A stretch of DNA of 64,000 nucleotides from Gimesia chilikensis. Lineage in GTDB: Bacteria > Planctomycetota > Planctomycetia > Planctomycetales > Planctomycetaceae. The position numbers and the translations under genes were made by a program. Below are positions 12,186 through 20,241 of the stretch, piece after piece. The stretch is from contig NZ_VTSR01000032.1 in the NCBI RefSeq assembly GCF_008329715.1, positions 310,001 to 374,000 of the forward strand, given 5' to 3'. Every line of letters begins with the position of its first letter. The first letter of the stretch is position 1. Below the pieces are notes generated by a model, which was not told where the DNA came from, did not search any database, and worked only from the letters and a program-made list of their open reading frames with translations.

Positions 12186-12734
12186 TTACTCAGATTTGTC
12201 GTCAAACGCTTTCTTCCATTCAGTGCAGCGCTCTCGATACCGCCGTTGACCATCAACATAAGCGTCTTCATCAGTGCCCTCAATCAAGCGGTGAACTGAC
12301 GTTATTTCAGGCCAGTCTTCCAAGTCGAATATCTCCCACCACAGCTTTTCAATATCATACTTGCAATTCTCATTCTCTGGATTATCGGGGTCGTGCCAGC
12401 AGTAACTTCCAACTTCTGTCTCTCCGCACTGGCCTATGCAATCCCAACACATTGCCTTTCCGACAGCCTCATGCTCGTTTGCGGCACACACCTCAATCGT
12501 TATATCGAGATGCGCACTCAAATTGATGTGATAGGTTTTCTGGGCTGGGGTATCTTCATCAACTTCGGAGATGGGCCACTCTCCAGTCCACGCTGAGGCC
12601 ATTGGGTCGTGTCCCTCGCAGTCGCAAGTGATCCGCTGGCCTCCGCAGGTAGAACAACGCTCAAGGTCGCATTCATTGATGTGTGGCTGGCCAATGGCCA
12701 CGCCGCAATCGGGGCAATTATTTTCAGTTGTCAT
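12186..12734 (-). CDS. Acidic zinc-ribbon protein of unknown function (paralogue 1)
   Basis: The start is taken as ATG at 12734, with AAAGGA upstream. About 182 residues beginning [16 protein letters not shown] cysteine/histidine-rich N terminus (CPDCG, H, C, CSTCG, C-x-C) suggests one or two zinc ribbons; later cysteines occur as CWDCIGQC. The remainder is acidic, with tryptophan-rich segments ([11 protein letters not shown]). The next gene upstream encodes a protein with the same first ~15 residues and an almost identical ribosome-binding leader, so the two are paralogues at least at their N termini. The role is unknown; regulatory or anti-restriction-like roles are possible but not shown. 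Confidence 0.6.
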   Translation of the reverse strand: MTTENNCPDCGVAIGQPHINECDLERCSTCGGQRITCDCEGHDPMASAWTGEWPISEVDEDTPAQKTYHINLSAHLDITIEVCAANEHEAVGKAMCWDCIGQCGETEVGSYCWHDPDNPENENCKYDIEKLWWEIFDLEDWPEITSVHRLIEGTDEDAYVDGQRRYRERCTEWKKAFDDKSE

Positions 12735-12793
12735 CTGTTGAATCCTTTCTTTAAGTCCAAATGTTGTGTCGGCGAGTAATCCCATCACTGTGT

Positions 12794-13369
12794 CTACGCC
12801 AGATCGACCCTCAGAGAGTCGCCTTCCTTCCAGAACGACCACTTCGGGTTGGCGTCCCCGGCCTCCAAGCGAATCAGACCTTCAGTCCCACCATCTTCGT
12901 CGAGGAAGCAGTAGCCGTAGTCGAAGTTGTTGCCGGTTCTATCGTTGATCGCAGCCATTTCTTCGTCTGAGAAATAGTGCCAGCCGCCGTCGCTGCAATC
13001 CATCCGATGCCAGTTGTTCTGGATGCACTCTCGGGCAATCCGATGCAGTTCAGCACCGAACTCGTCATCCTCGTCCCAAAGCGAGCCCAACTCATTCAGA
13101 TCGATGGTCGCCAAAAACTCTGCATCCTCGGGAGAGATGGCGTCATCATCGTCGTCGTGAATAACCAACGTGGCTTGCACGTCCATCACCGATTCCGGCA
13201 ATGACTGGATGTACTCTGAGAGTTCACGCAGTGACATTCGCTCGGTCGGGATGTCATTTTCGCCGACTATTCTAAGCAGTGGTGGCAGACGCTCTGCTTG
13301 TTCGCATTCTTTGGCGTGCGACGTGCCCACGGACACGCCACAATCGGGGCAGGTTGTTTGGGTTGTCAT
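12794..13369 (-). CDS. Acidic zinc-ribbon protein of unknown function (paralogue 2)
   Basis: The start is taken as ATG at 13369 behind AAAGGA. About 191 residues beginning [15 protein letters not shown], with a single CPDCG...H...C zinc-binding cluster. The rest is strongly acidic, including a run of five aspartates near residue 75 and DEDDEFGAE. Small, strongly acidic proteins on mobile elements are sometimes DNA mimics, but no such family is recognised here. It is 59 bases upstream of its paralogue and in the same orientation, probably co-transcribed. Confidence 0.6.
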   Translation of the reverse strand: MTTQTTCPDCGVSVGTSHAKECEQAERLPPLLRIVGENDIPTERMSLRELSEYIQSLPESVMDVQATLVIHDDDDDAISPEDAEFLATIDLNELGSLWDEDDEFGAELHRIARECIQNNWHRMDCSDGGWHYFSDEEMAAINDRTGNNFDYGYCFLDEDGGTEGLIRLEAGDANPKWSFWKEGDSLRVDLA

Positions 13370-13428
13370 CTTCGATTCCTTTCTTTCAGTCCAGAAGTTG
13401 CTTTCGCCGCTCTCGTCCATCTGATCTC

Positions 13429-13626
13429 TCACTCCCAATCAAGCTCCACTGGCTTATACGGCATGATGAAGTCTTTGACGGCCACGGCAATCGGTTTCCC
13501 TTGCTGGTTGATGCCGACAAGTTGGCCGGTGTTCGGGTTGTATTTCTTGGGTGTGAAAATCACCTGCCGTTGATCTTCGTCTAGGAAGGTGAACTGCTTG
13601 TCGGTGGTTTTCGTGTTCTCGCTCAT
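13429..13626 (-). CDS. Small unknown protein (65 aa)
   Basis: A 65-residue reading frame with AAAGAGACC upstream of ATG 13626. The predicted protein is polar (FTFLDEDQRQVIFTPKKYNPNTGQLVGINQQGKPIAV), with the look of a short beta-rich fold. No family is recognised. It is spaced like its neighbours in a minus-strand set of small island genes, which is the main support for it being real. Confidence 0.5.
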   Translation of the reverse strand: MSENTKTTDKQFTFLDEDQRQVIFTPKKYNPNTGQLVGINQQGKPIAVAVKDFIMPYKPVELDWE

Positions 13627-13741
13627 TGGTTGGTCTCTTTGCCAAGTGACACCTCGCCGTCATCAGAAACCGTGGCAAGCAGCCCGTTCGTGTTGCGAAC
13701 TTACCTTGAGCGGTGAAGCGAAGAGTGAGAGGGCCTCTCAT

Positions 13742-13781
13742 AACGGCATTCCCAGTACGAAGATGTACTGGGAATGCCGTT
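13742..13781. repeat. Perfect 17-bp inverted repeat (hairpin) between small genes
   Basis: Arms 13742-13758 and 13765-13781 are perfectly complementary (AACGGCATTCCCAGTAC and its complement) around a six-base loop. There is no clear T run on either side, so it is not a standard terminator. It lies between two small minus-strand genes and could be a processing site, a weak terminator or a binding site. Confidence 0.75.
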
Positions 13782-13792
13782 TGGAAAGTGAG

Positions 13793-14008
13793 TCATGCGC
13801 AGTTGCTCGCAAAGACTTCTTCCATCATTTTCCAGCACAGTGACGCCGCAGTCATTTCCTTGCCTACGCTTGCCAAGACATCCTTTCTAAAGTGGTGATT
13901 CGCATAGTCGGCTGCCAGTGCCAAGAGGATTTCTGCGGCATAATCCGCATCACAGTCATTCAGCAATGCTCTGATCTTGTCCATGCGTGTTGGTGCTTCT
14001 GTTTCCAT
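13793..14008 (-). CDS. Small helical unknown protein (71 aa)
   Basis: A 71-residue frame starting at ATG 14008 with a strong AAGGAG ribosome-binding site. The sequence is helical (MDKIRALLNDCDADYAAEILLALAADYANHH) and resembles small host-nuclease-inhibitor or regulator-like proteins of mobile elements only in size. No family is recognised. The ribosome-binding site and the spacing to the neighbouring genes support it. Confidence 0.5.
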   Translation of the reverse strand: METEAPTRMDKIRALLNDCDADYAAEILLALAADYANHHFRKDVLASVGKEMTAASLCWKMMEEVFASNCA

Positions 14009-14108
14009 GACGTGTACTCCTTCTGTGTATTAACAAATTATGTCCCAGCAAACTCCTTGCTGTGCTGATAGGACAACAATACGACTTGCAGTCTGTGGCA
14101 GGAACGAA

Positions 14109-14138
14109 CAAATGAGTGAGCAGCTACTCACTCATTTG
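14109..14138 (-). terminator. Hairpin overlapping the stop codon of the ubiquitin-like gene
   Basis: Arms 14109-14120 and 14127-14138 are a perfect 12-bp inverted repeat; the stop codon of the minus-strand gene (14124-14126) lies in the loop. The T tract on the minus strand is weak (TTTGTT), so termination strength is uncertain. Confidence 0.5.
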
Positions 14139-14783
14139 CCACTCAAGTCGATAGCCCTTTCTGTCGCTCTTGATGAACTGACCGATCCCCGACTTGTGAA
14201 TCTTCAATTTCCTCTTGATCGTCATGTCCAGTCGCTCATCAAAGACGTAACTCGGGTAAGCCAACTTCATCTGCGTGGTTGATCTCGGCTCACCTTTGGC
14301 GTCGAGTAGGCACTGCACGACAGCAGCAAGCTGCTGGTCAATTTCGTATTGAACGCCGCTAACTGTGATCGTGCCCGATGCCACATCCACTTGTACGTCA
14401 ATGGCCATTGTCGGATCAGTTGACCTATCCATTAGCCACTGCTGCCAAGCGATTACTTCATCGGCGGTGGCCGCTAAATGCGGACTAAGTTGGAAACCAT
14501 GCTGCTTCATCAACCCCAAAGATTCTGGGCCGAAAAACCGCAGAAGTTCCGCTTCCGACCAGAAGTCGTGTAAGCCACCTTTGACGCCAACTTCTCGAAG
14601 AAACTCGACAGATTCGCCATCGCTAAGAATGTAGTCGGAAGCAACAGTCTTGCCGCCGACCAAAGCAACGGCGTCATGTGGAATGTTGAAGGCTGCACGA
14701 AGCGCCCTCGAAACATAGCTCACCGTCTTCCCTCTCAGATCGAAGCGACCTTCGTTTGCTCCGTGTATAACCCGGACTGTCAT
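14124..14783 (-). CDS. Ubiquitin-like/ThiS-like plus winged-helix protein
   Basis: A 219-residue protein. Residues 1-~70 look like a beta-grasp fold of the ThiS/MoaD or ubiquitin kind: a hydrophobic strand pattern with ALVGGKTVASDYILSDGESVEFLRE, matching the 'N/GGK-V ... L-x-DGD-x-VEF' pattern, ending in VGVKGG. The C-terminal ~80 residues (EPRSTTQMK ... IKRKLKIHKSGIGQFIKSDRKGYRLEW) resemble an OmpR-type winged helix, ending in the typical GYRL hairpin. The middle is helical and tryptophan-rich. The combination suggests a DNA-binding regulator or an adaptor carrying a ubiquitin-like module. No ThiF/E1-like partner is seen in the window. It lies upstream of the run of small island genes. Confidence 0.6.
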   Translation of the reverse strand: MTVRVIHGANEGRFDLRGKTVSYVSRALRAAFNIPHDAVALVGGKTVASDYILSDGESVEFLREVGVKGGLHDFWSEAELLRFFGPESLGLMKQHGFQLSPHLAATADEVIAWQQWLMDRSTDPTMAIDVQVDVASGTITVSGVQYEIDQQLAAVVQCLLDAKGEPRSTTQMKLAYPSYVFDERLDMTIKRKLKIHKSGIGQFIKSDRKGYRLEWQMSE

Positions 14784-14938
14784 AATGTGTCCTTATTGTG
14801 CTTAGAGGGACTAATAATCCAATTGCTGCTCAAGATGCTTGAGTAAGCTGGCAACCTTCGTGAGACCCTGAGACTGACAACAGGAGTAACCTGCTCAGCG
14901 GTGCATTTTTTGGCGGTCACGTCAACTGCGCCGAAATG

Positions 14939-14966
14939 AAAAGAGCCGGTTTTCCCCGGCTCTTTT
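14939..14966. terminator. Intrinsic terminator, probably bidirectional
   Basis: Arms AAAAGAGCCGG (14939-14949) and CCGGCTCTTTT (14956-14966) form a perfect 11-bp stem with a six-base loop and T/A tracts on both sides. It lies about 100 bases beyond the stop of the double methyltransferase gene on the minus strand. Confidence 0.85.
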
Positions 14967-15066
14967 CACGAAATCGACACTGCACACCCAAAAGGTGTTA
15001 TTACCCACTTCTCTCATCTCCTCGTTGCAAGAGTTGGACTGATAACGGACGAGAATCCGACAACTA

Positions 15067-17010
15067 TTAAGCGGCCTGTGAACCGTCTTCTTCCAAGCGG
15101 CTACGAGCGATGTCAACGTACTTCTGCATCACATCGATGCCATAGAAGTTTCTGCTGGTCGCCTGTGCCGCCAGTAGCGTCGTGCCCGAACCAGCGAAAC
15201 AGTCCAAGACCGTACCACCCTCGGGGCAGAAGGTCTTGATAAGCTTTTCAGCCAACGGCTGAGGAAACATTGCCGGGTGCATCACGCCCTTTGAGATTGT
15301 TCCCATTGGAACTGTGAACACATCCGAAACACGAGTCCGACCAGAACGTTTCTCAGTGTTCTGGCCAGTATGAATCGGCAGATCGCTACCCATTCCGAAG
15401 CGAGTTGAACCACGGGATGAGATTTCGTCTGACCATCCGCCGCAAGCCTTCGTGTCGATGAACGGGTTGTGCGTCTTGCTGAACCAAAGGATGTTTTCAT
15501 AGGCACGACGTGGACGCCGGTTACTGCCTTGAAAACCTCCTCCATCTGGCTTGTACCAGATCAACTCTTCGCACTCGTGCCACCCAAACTTCCGAAGGGC
15601 GAGCCGAGTCCTAAGAACATATTCGCTGATGACACCTTTCCTTAGATGAGGACGAATCACCATCAGCACAGACCCGTCGTCGGTCAGCTTCTCCCACAGC
15701 TTCGCCATCCACTTCACCGTGAAAGCTGGAAAGTCTCGCTCGGACACACCGGGGTACATTTTCTTCCGCTGGTTGGCATACGGTGGCGAACACAAGGCCA
15801 AGTTGACCGACTGGTCAGCTAGTCGAGGGATCGTCTTGGCGCAGTCTCCTTGTACGACACTGTTGATCTTCAACGGTGGCTCGCAACGAACTTGTGCAGG
15901 CGCATCTTGTTCCGCCTCCTCCTGCTTGTGCTTCGCCAGTCGGTGCAGGCTCGTCTTTCGGTATTGCTCATCCTTCTCGATGCCGTGGATGTGATCCCAC
16001 CCGGCCTTCAATGCTCCGAGCATTTCCGATCCGCTACCCGAGTAAGGCACGAGCAAGCGTCGTGCGGTTCGTCGCTCAGGCGGAAGAATGAGTTCGGCCA
16101 AATGCTCACACAAGCGAAGGGGCTTGACAGCCGGGTGGTCGATGCCCTGACGCTCTTCCTTTGACGCTTTCGCAACGTAGAAGAAGCGAGACGCACCGCC
16201 ATCGTCATCATAGCCCTCGACTGCCGAGTACCGAGACACAAACGAGTTCATTGTCTTGCCATTTCCAACCACTCGATCTTGCTGACGACGTAAACCTCGA
16301 CGAGACCGGCTCGGGCCACTTTGCTCATTTAGTGCCGCCGCCGCATCTTCGTCGAGCATCACATTGGCAGGCCAGCGGCCTCCCTCAATGGTTTCAACTG
16401 CGTGACCAGACCTTGCCCACTGAGATCGATCTTCTCGAACGTCCTCCTTACGAGGATACGGAGCTTGATGGCTACGTTTTGTCCCGCTGCTCGATCCAAT
16501 CCGGCTTCCATCGATGTCCAGACCACCACATCCGAAGATAGCGGCGTTCTTGGCATAGCTGTCGCAGATGGGCTTCATCGCCAGCACGATAGGCTCCCAT
16601 GCCGGTTTCAGCGTTGTTCCACGACCACGAAACCGCTCGACGAGATCGCCATGGCTACAGAATTGAGCAATGCCCTTCGAGAAGTCCTGAGACTTGGGGA
16701 ATCCCTCACCGTACAACCAGCAGAGAGTATCCCTGATTTCCCAACCGGCATCCTCGATGTGACACGTCAGCCGGTGGAAGGTCTTGGGGCTGCCGAAGGC
16801 CAGCAGGTATGCACCCGGTTTGCACACCCGCAACATCTCCTGCCAGACCTCGACGCTGGGCACGTTCTGATCCCAGTTGTTGCCCATGAAACCGAGGCCG
16901 TAGGGCGGGTCGCAGAAACCGCCATCGTAGCTATTGGACGGGAGCGACTTGAGAACTTCAAGCACGTCTCCTTCAGTGATTTGGTACGGTTGTCCGTCAT
17001 TCTGGTTCAA
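15067..17010 (-). CDS. Double-domain DNA methyltransferase
   Basis: The start is chosen as TTG at 17010 because GGAGGAG lies four bases upstream; a GTG at 17052 in the same frame lacks such a site. About 647 residues with two methyltransferase cores. The first has DPPYGLGF (D34) followed by PYSGSGSEM, the beta-class order. The second begins INSVVQGDC, has SPPYANQRK (S408) and ends with LDCFAGSGTTLLAA. SPPY is typical of N4-cytosine enzymes and DPPY of N6-adenine enzymes, so the protein may modify two bases or one domain may be structural. Such fused solitary methyltransferases are typical of phages and integrative elements and may protect the element from restriction. Confidence 0.88.
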   Translation of the reverse strand: MNQNDGQPYQITEGDVLEVLKSLPSNSYDGGFCDPPYGLGFMGNNWDQNVPSVEVWQEMLRVCKPGAYLLAFGSPKTFHRLTCHIEDAGWEIRDTLCWLYGEGFPKSQDFSKGIAQFCSHGDLVERFRGRGTTLKPAWEPIVLAMKPICDSYAKNAAIFGCGGLDIDGSRIGSSSGTKRSHQAPYPRKEDVREDRSQWARSGHAVETIEGGRWPANVMLDEDAAAALNEQSGPSRSRRGLRRQQDRVVGNGKTMNSFVSRYSAVEGYDDDGGASRFFYVAKASKEERQGIDHPAVKPLRLCEHLAELILPPERRTARRLLVPYSGSGSEMLGALKAGWDHIHGIEKDEQYRKTSLHRLAKHKQEEAEQDAPAQVRCEPPLKINSVVQGDCAKTIPRLADQSVNLALCSPPYANQRKKMYPGVSERDFPAFTVKWMAKLWEKLTDDGSVLMVIRPHLRKGVISEYVLRTRLALRKFGWHECEELIWYKPDGGGFQGSNRRPRRAYENILWFSKTHNPFIDTKACGGWSDEISSRGSTRFGMGSDLPIHTGQNTEKRSGRTRVSDVFTVPMGTISKGVMHPAMFPQPLAEKLIKTFCPEGGTVLDCFAGSGTTLLAAQATSRNFYGIDVMQKYVDIARSRLEEDGSQAA

Positions 17011-17082
17011 GGTTCTCCTCCAATATGCGCATGATGAAACGAAGACGGCCACGCTCCGTGCGCATCGTGAGCGTAGCCGTGG

Positions 17083-17121
17083 TAGAAAAAAGAAAGCTCA
17101 GTGGCAGTGAGCCACTGAGCT
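17083..17121 (-). terminator. Intrinsic terminator after the ParB-methyltransferase gene
   Basis: A perfect 10-bp stem, AGCTCAGTGG (17095-17104) and CCACTGAGCT (17112-17121), is followed on the minus strand by a TTCTTTTTTC tract. It is 37 bases after the stop of the gene at 17158-18525. Confidence 0.87.
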
Positions 17122-17157
17122 AGTCAGCATCAGAAAGATTGAGGCAAACGGTGAGAA

Positions 17158-18525
17158 CTAGGCCGCCACGTCTGCGAGTTCGATGTCGGCGTCGATTGGG
17201 GCAGTGCCATCATCGAGTTGCTCGGTCGATTCGCCAGCAAGCTCGTTCCGAACATCATCCATCCGTTCTTGGCCAGTTACGACGTATGCCTTTTCAATGT
17301 CGCACGATACACATTCACGCCCCAGTTTCAGGCAGGCCGCAGCGGTCGTGAAACCACCACCGCAAGGATCAACGATAAGATCACCCGGCTTGGTGAAGTT
17401 GAGGAGAAGCCGTTCGATTTCAGCCAGTGGCCTTTGCCACGGGTGGTATTCCTTCTCCTTCATGGCGAAGTCGAGCGTATCCAACCATTTGACCCACTCC
17501 TTGCGATCGCCTTTGGTGTAGACCACGAATGAGGTGCTTTTGCTGACGACGTTCAGCGAGTGCATCACGTTACCCGGCCCGACCCACTTCGATGTACCCA
17601 TCCACTGGTAGGTTAAATACTGGTCGAACGCTCGTAGCTTTTCGTTCAACTTGTATTGTCCGACGTAACAGATGAAGACGCCTCCTTCGACAAGCAATTC
17701 ATCCGCCAGTCGAGCAAGATCGGCGATTTGTCCGATGAAGTCCCCGTCATACGGGATGTCAGTCAAGACACACTTTACCGACTCGGGCTTCAGGTCGGCG
17801 ACCTTTTGCAACTCTTGAAACGGGCAGTGGAAGAGCCGGATCGACTCAGAGGTGTCAGGAGCGTTCAGTTGTGCCTGACGGCGTTCAGCCAATTTTTTGC
17901 TGTTCTCGATTCTCTGTACGGCTGCTCGGACACCCCGTTTTTCCGCTGCCGTCGTAGCATTCTTCAGCAACTTCACGGCTTCCTTTTGGATGTCCTTTGG
18001 TTCGGCGGCCAACTGAGCAGCGGCATGAGGCGAGACCTCGCCCTTGTCCATAGCTCCTACCAGTTCATCGATGGCGTTTTCGACGACCTTTTTGGCATCG
18101 TCGTACCGATCCATCTTCCATCCGGCGATCTCGCAAGCGTCCTTCTTGGTCACACCACTACCGTTTTTCCGGTATTGATCCGAGCGACGATCTCCCCCAC
18201 GGGTGAACGAACGGAGAGCGTCGGTGATCGCCACCATCTCGGAGAGGGTGAGGTCTTTGCGGATCGTGTTCTCGATCCATTCAGCATGGGTCAAGTTCTC
18301 AATGTCGATGACGACGGCAGGAATCTCGCTCCAGCCCAGATAATCTCGACAAGCCAGCAGGCGGCGAAGGCCGAATACGAGCCGCTTGTCGGGCGTCACC
18401 CCGATAGCTTGCAGCAGCCCATCGTCGGAGATGGACTGGGCGAGTCCCTCAATGTCGCCGAGGTCTTTTCGGAAGCGGTCGCCGATCTGGATGTCGCTGA
18501 TGGAAATGTTCGTCGTGCTGTTCAT
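17158..18525 (-). CDS. ParB-like nuclease domain fused to DNA methyltransferase
   Basis: A 455-residue protein with AAGGAGACC before ATG 18525. Residues ~5-100 are ParB/Srx-like (IQIGDRFRKDLGDIEGLAQSI ... VFGLRRLLACR, the usual GERR box reading GLRR). Residues ~100-215 are a helical linker with a helix-turn-helix-like segment. Residues ~225-430 are a methyltransferase with DIPY (256-259) in place of DPPY, then VDPCGGGFTTAAA as the SAM motif. ParB-methyltransferase fusions are common on phages and conjugative elements, where the ParB part is thought to bind DNA. The DIPY variant is seen directly; its effect on base specificity is not known. Confidence 0.87.
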   Translation of the reverse strand: MNSTTNISISDIQIGDRFRKDLGDIEGLAQSISDDGLLQAIGVTPDKRLVFGLRRLLACRDYLGWSEIPAVVIDIENLTHAEWIENTIRKDLTLSEMVAITDALRSFTRGGDRRSDQYRKNGSGVTKKDACEIAGWKMDRYDDAKKVVENAIDELVGAMDKGEVSPHAAAQLAAEPKDIQKEAVKLLKNATTAAEKRGVRAAVQRIENSKKLAERRQAQLNAPDTSESIRLFHCPFQELQKVADLKPESVKCVLTDIPYDGDFIGQIADLARLADELLVEGGVFICYVGQYKLNEKLRAFDQYLTYQWMGTSKWVGPGNVMHSLNVVSKSTSFVVYTKGDRKEWVKWLDTLDFAMKEKEYHPWQRPLAEIERLLLNFTKPGDLIVDPCGGGFTTAAACLKLGRECVSCDIEKAYVVTGQERMDDVRNELAGESTEQLDDGTAPIDADIELADVAA

Positions 18526-18614
18526 GTCTGGTCTCCTTCATTGAAAACATACCGAGAACAGGGCTAAGGCACCAGCCTTTGACGACTTGTTGTCTATTCC
18601 GGCAGTTTGATTGC

Positions 18615-18654
18615 GGCAAAACAAAACCCCGGCGTGCCGATGCACGTCGAGGTT
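18615..18654 (-). terminator. Intrinsic terminator in spacer module A
   Basis: A stem of AACCCCGGCGTGC (18625-18637) and GCACGTCGAGGTT (18642-18654) with one mismatch and one G-T pair, followed on the minus strand by TTTTGTTTTG. It is homologous in sequence to the terminator at 19938-19973 and shares the flanking TTACAAAA(G/A)TTGGA. Confidence 0.85.
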
Positions 18655-18720
18655 ACAAAAGTTGGAATACGGGCATCAGCAGTCACATGGTCAGCCCGTT
18701 CGACCGTGTAAGTACGCTCA

Positions 18721-18733
18721 GACACCCCCTAGT
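18721..18733 (-). repeat. Inverted partial copy of the island repeat
   Basis: GACACCCCCTAGT is the reverse complement of the first 12 bases of the ACTAGGGGGTGCCCAGAA repeat (one mismatch at the end). With the copy at 18803-18821 it forms an inverted pair about 70 bases apart. Confidence 0.6.
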
Positions 18734-18802
18734 CGGGGATCGCCTCATCAGGTGCAGGTTTCTCTGTCTCCTCCTTTCCGTCGTGTCGAGTTCGATTCGC
18801 TG

Positions 18803-18821
18803 CACTAGGGGGTGCCCAGAA
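18803..18821 (+). repeat. Island repeat copy 1 (ACTAGGGGGTGCCCAGAA)
   Basis: An exact copy of the 18-nt repeat, 14 bases beyond the stop of recombinase 1. Identity with copy 2 continues outward into AGTTG-CT. On the minus strand it precedes an AAAGGAGG sequence by about 25 bases. Confidence 0.85.
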
Positions 18822-18835
18822 GTTGTCTGATTTGG

Positions 18836-19852
18836 TCAACTGGCACTGTCGTCTCGAAAGACTGAAGCCAACTCAGTCCGAAGCCCTCGCAAGGCAACGT
18901 GCAGTTGAGAGAAGGGCTTTCTCACATAAGCAGTAAACGATGGACATGCTGCGGCGTGCCCAAGATACATCCTTGCGATCACGTCTCCGTGCTTTCGCCG
19001 AATCCTTTCCGCCGTGCCGTTACGAATTGCAGTCAGCGGCAACCGTGGAACACCTTGATCCTCGACAGCCCTGAGCAGCCGTTGCCACTGATGACGGAAT
19101 CCCGCCCCCGGCTGACCCGACGAGTCTTTCCACATGGGATTTCCACTGTCGGACACGAACAGCAAATCGCTATCGAGGTCTTCCCCACGAGTAGTCGCCC
19201 ACTGTGTCAATTCCACAGTCTCGGGCCAGAGCAGCCACTCGCAGTAGGTGTCAGTTCGTGGTCGCATGAAACGCAGCAGGCCCTCGCCCGGTAGAAGGTC
19301 GATGACGAAGTGGCCATCGTCATCCAAGATGATGTCACTGGTTCTTAGACGGCCCATTTCCGCTGCACCCAACCCACAATTCATGGCGAGGCACACCATG
19401 AGTCGCTGCGTCGGAGTAGCGTGCCGATACAAGATGGCGAGATGCTCAGGAGTGAACATCTCACGCTGGCTTACGCTGCGGTCACTTTCCAACCTCCGCA
19501 CCCGTCGTGAAATCTGCCCAAAATGTGAAGGCGCTGACCACTCAAACTGATTTGTTGTTTCCAACCATCCGAAGAACCGGATGAGTTCGGAGAGTGTTCG
19601 TTGAGCAGTCGAGGCGGCAAACTGTTTTCCCGTTATGGCACTGGTAGGGCGATCTCGCCAATGACCGATCATGTCCACGCAAACATTCAAAGTGATTTCG
19701 TCGAGTGGCAGATCATCGTGGTTCTCTTTCAATCGCCGAACAATGAGTTGGCGAGTCTGGAAGGTTGCCACTGAGCGATGTTCGGACACCAATCTCTGTG
19801 CATAGGCATCGAGTGCTTCGTAGAGTGTGGATGGTTCAGTTTGGTCGTTCAT
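18836..19852 (-). CDS. Divergent tyrosine recombinase 1
   Basis: The start is taken as ATG at 19852 (GAAGGAGACC upstream). About 338 residues. An N-terminal SAM-like helical core-binding domain (~1-115) precedes a catalytic domain with NCGLGAAEMGRLRTSDI at the box I position, TAIRNGTAERIRRK at box II, MYLGHAA, and a C-terminal Tyr in TAYVRKPF. Aligned to the usual pattern, the box I arginine is glycine (residue 162) and the box II histidine is missing, while the box II arginine, the LGH histidine and the tyrosine remain. It is clearly paralogous to recombinase 2 and lies between two exact repeats. The likely role is in element mobility, but the altered active site makes strand-exchange activity uncertain. 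Confidence 0.82.
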   Translation of the reverse strand: MNDQTEPSTLYEALDAYAQRLVSEHRSVATFQTRQLIVRRLKENHDDLPLDEITLNVCVDMIGHWRDRPTSAITGKQFAASTAQRTLSELIRFFGWLETTNQFEWSAPSHFGQISRRVRRLESDRSVSQREMFTPEHLAILYRHATPTQRLMVCLAMNCGLGAAEMGRLRTSDIILDDDGHFVIDLLPGEGLLRFMRPRTDTYCEWLLWPETVELTQWATTRGEDLDSDLLFVSDSGNPMWKDSSGQPGAGFRHQWQRLLRAVEDQGVPRLPLTAIRNGTAERIRRKHGDVIARMYLGHAAACPSFTAYVRKPFSQLHVALRGLRTELASVFRDDSAS

Positions 19853-19937
19853 GTTGGTCTCCTTCTTGTTTGGCCTTAAAAGCAAGCTCGAAAGGCACAT
19901 GTGCGAGCGGGCTGCTCTCTTCGGTTAGGTGAGGGCA

Positions 19938-19973
19938 AAGAAAAACCCCGGCGAACCAAGGCACGCCGGGGTT
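19938..19973 (-). terminator. Intrinsic terminator in spacer module B
   Basis: A perfect 10-bp stem, AACCCCGGCG (19944-19953) and CGCCGGGGTT (19964-19973), with a TTTTTCTTT tract on the minus strand. It lies between recombinase 2 and the start of recombinase 1 and is homologous to the terminator at 18615-18654. Confidence 0.88.
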
Positions 19974-20095
19974 ACAAAAATTGGATTGAGAAGTGCGGAT
20001 CATGTGACCTTGCGGCCCAGATTGTTCGACTTCGACTTGTTCTGCGTGAATTGTCTGAGTCCACCTCCTTTCTCGTTTCGGGTGCGTTTCGCCGT

Positions 20096-20113
20096 ACTAG
20101 GGGGTGCCCAGAA
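20096..20113 (+). repeat. Island repeat copy 2 (ACTAGGGGGTGCCCAGAA)
   Basis: An exact 18-nt copy, 128 bases beyond the stop of recombinase 2 and 243 bases upstream of the start of recombinase 1. Its left flank shares CCTCCTTTC and TTCGC with the flank of copy 1. Confidence 0.87.
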
Positions 20114-20241
20114 GTTGCCTCACATCGTGTGGCATCAGATGTTCAGACATCGGAGCCAAACATTTGGCGAGCGAAGGAGAGTTCGTCAGCAATCAATGTG
20201 GGAAAAGCTGTATTGATTGTGACAAGGTGTGACCGCCACCG

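Noticed and set aside
17656-18567. A 303-residue frame on the plus strand opposite the ParB-methyltransferase gene
   Set aside because: It lies entirely antisense to a well-supported gene, has no recognisable domain and no ribosome-binding site; a shadow of the coding strand.
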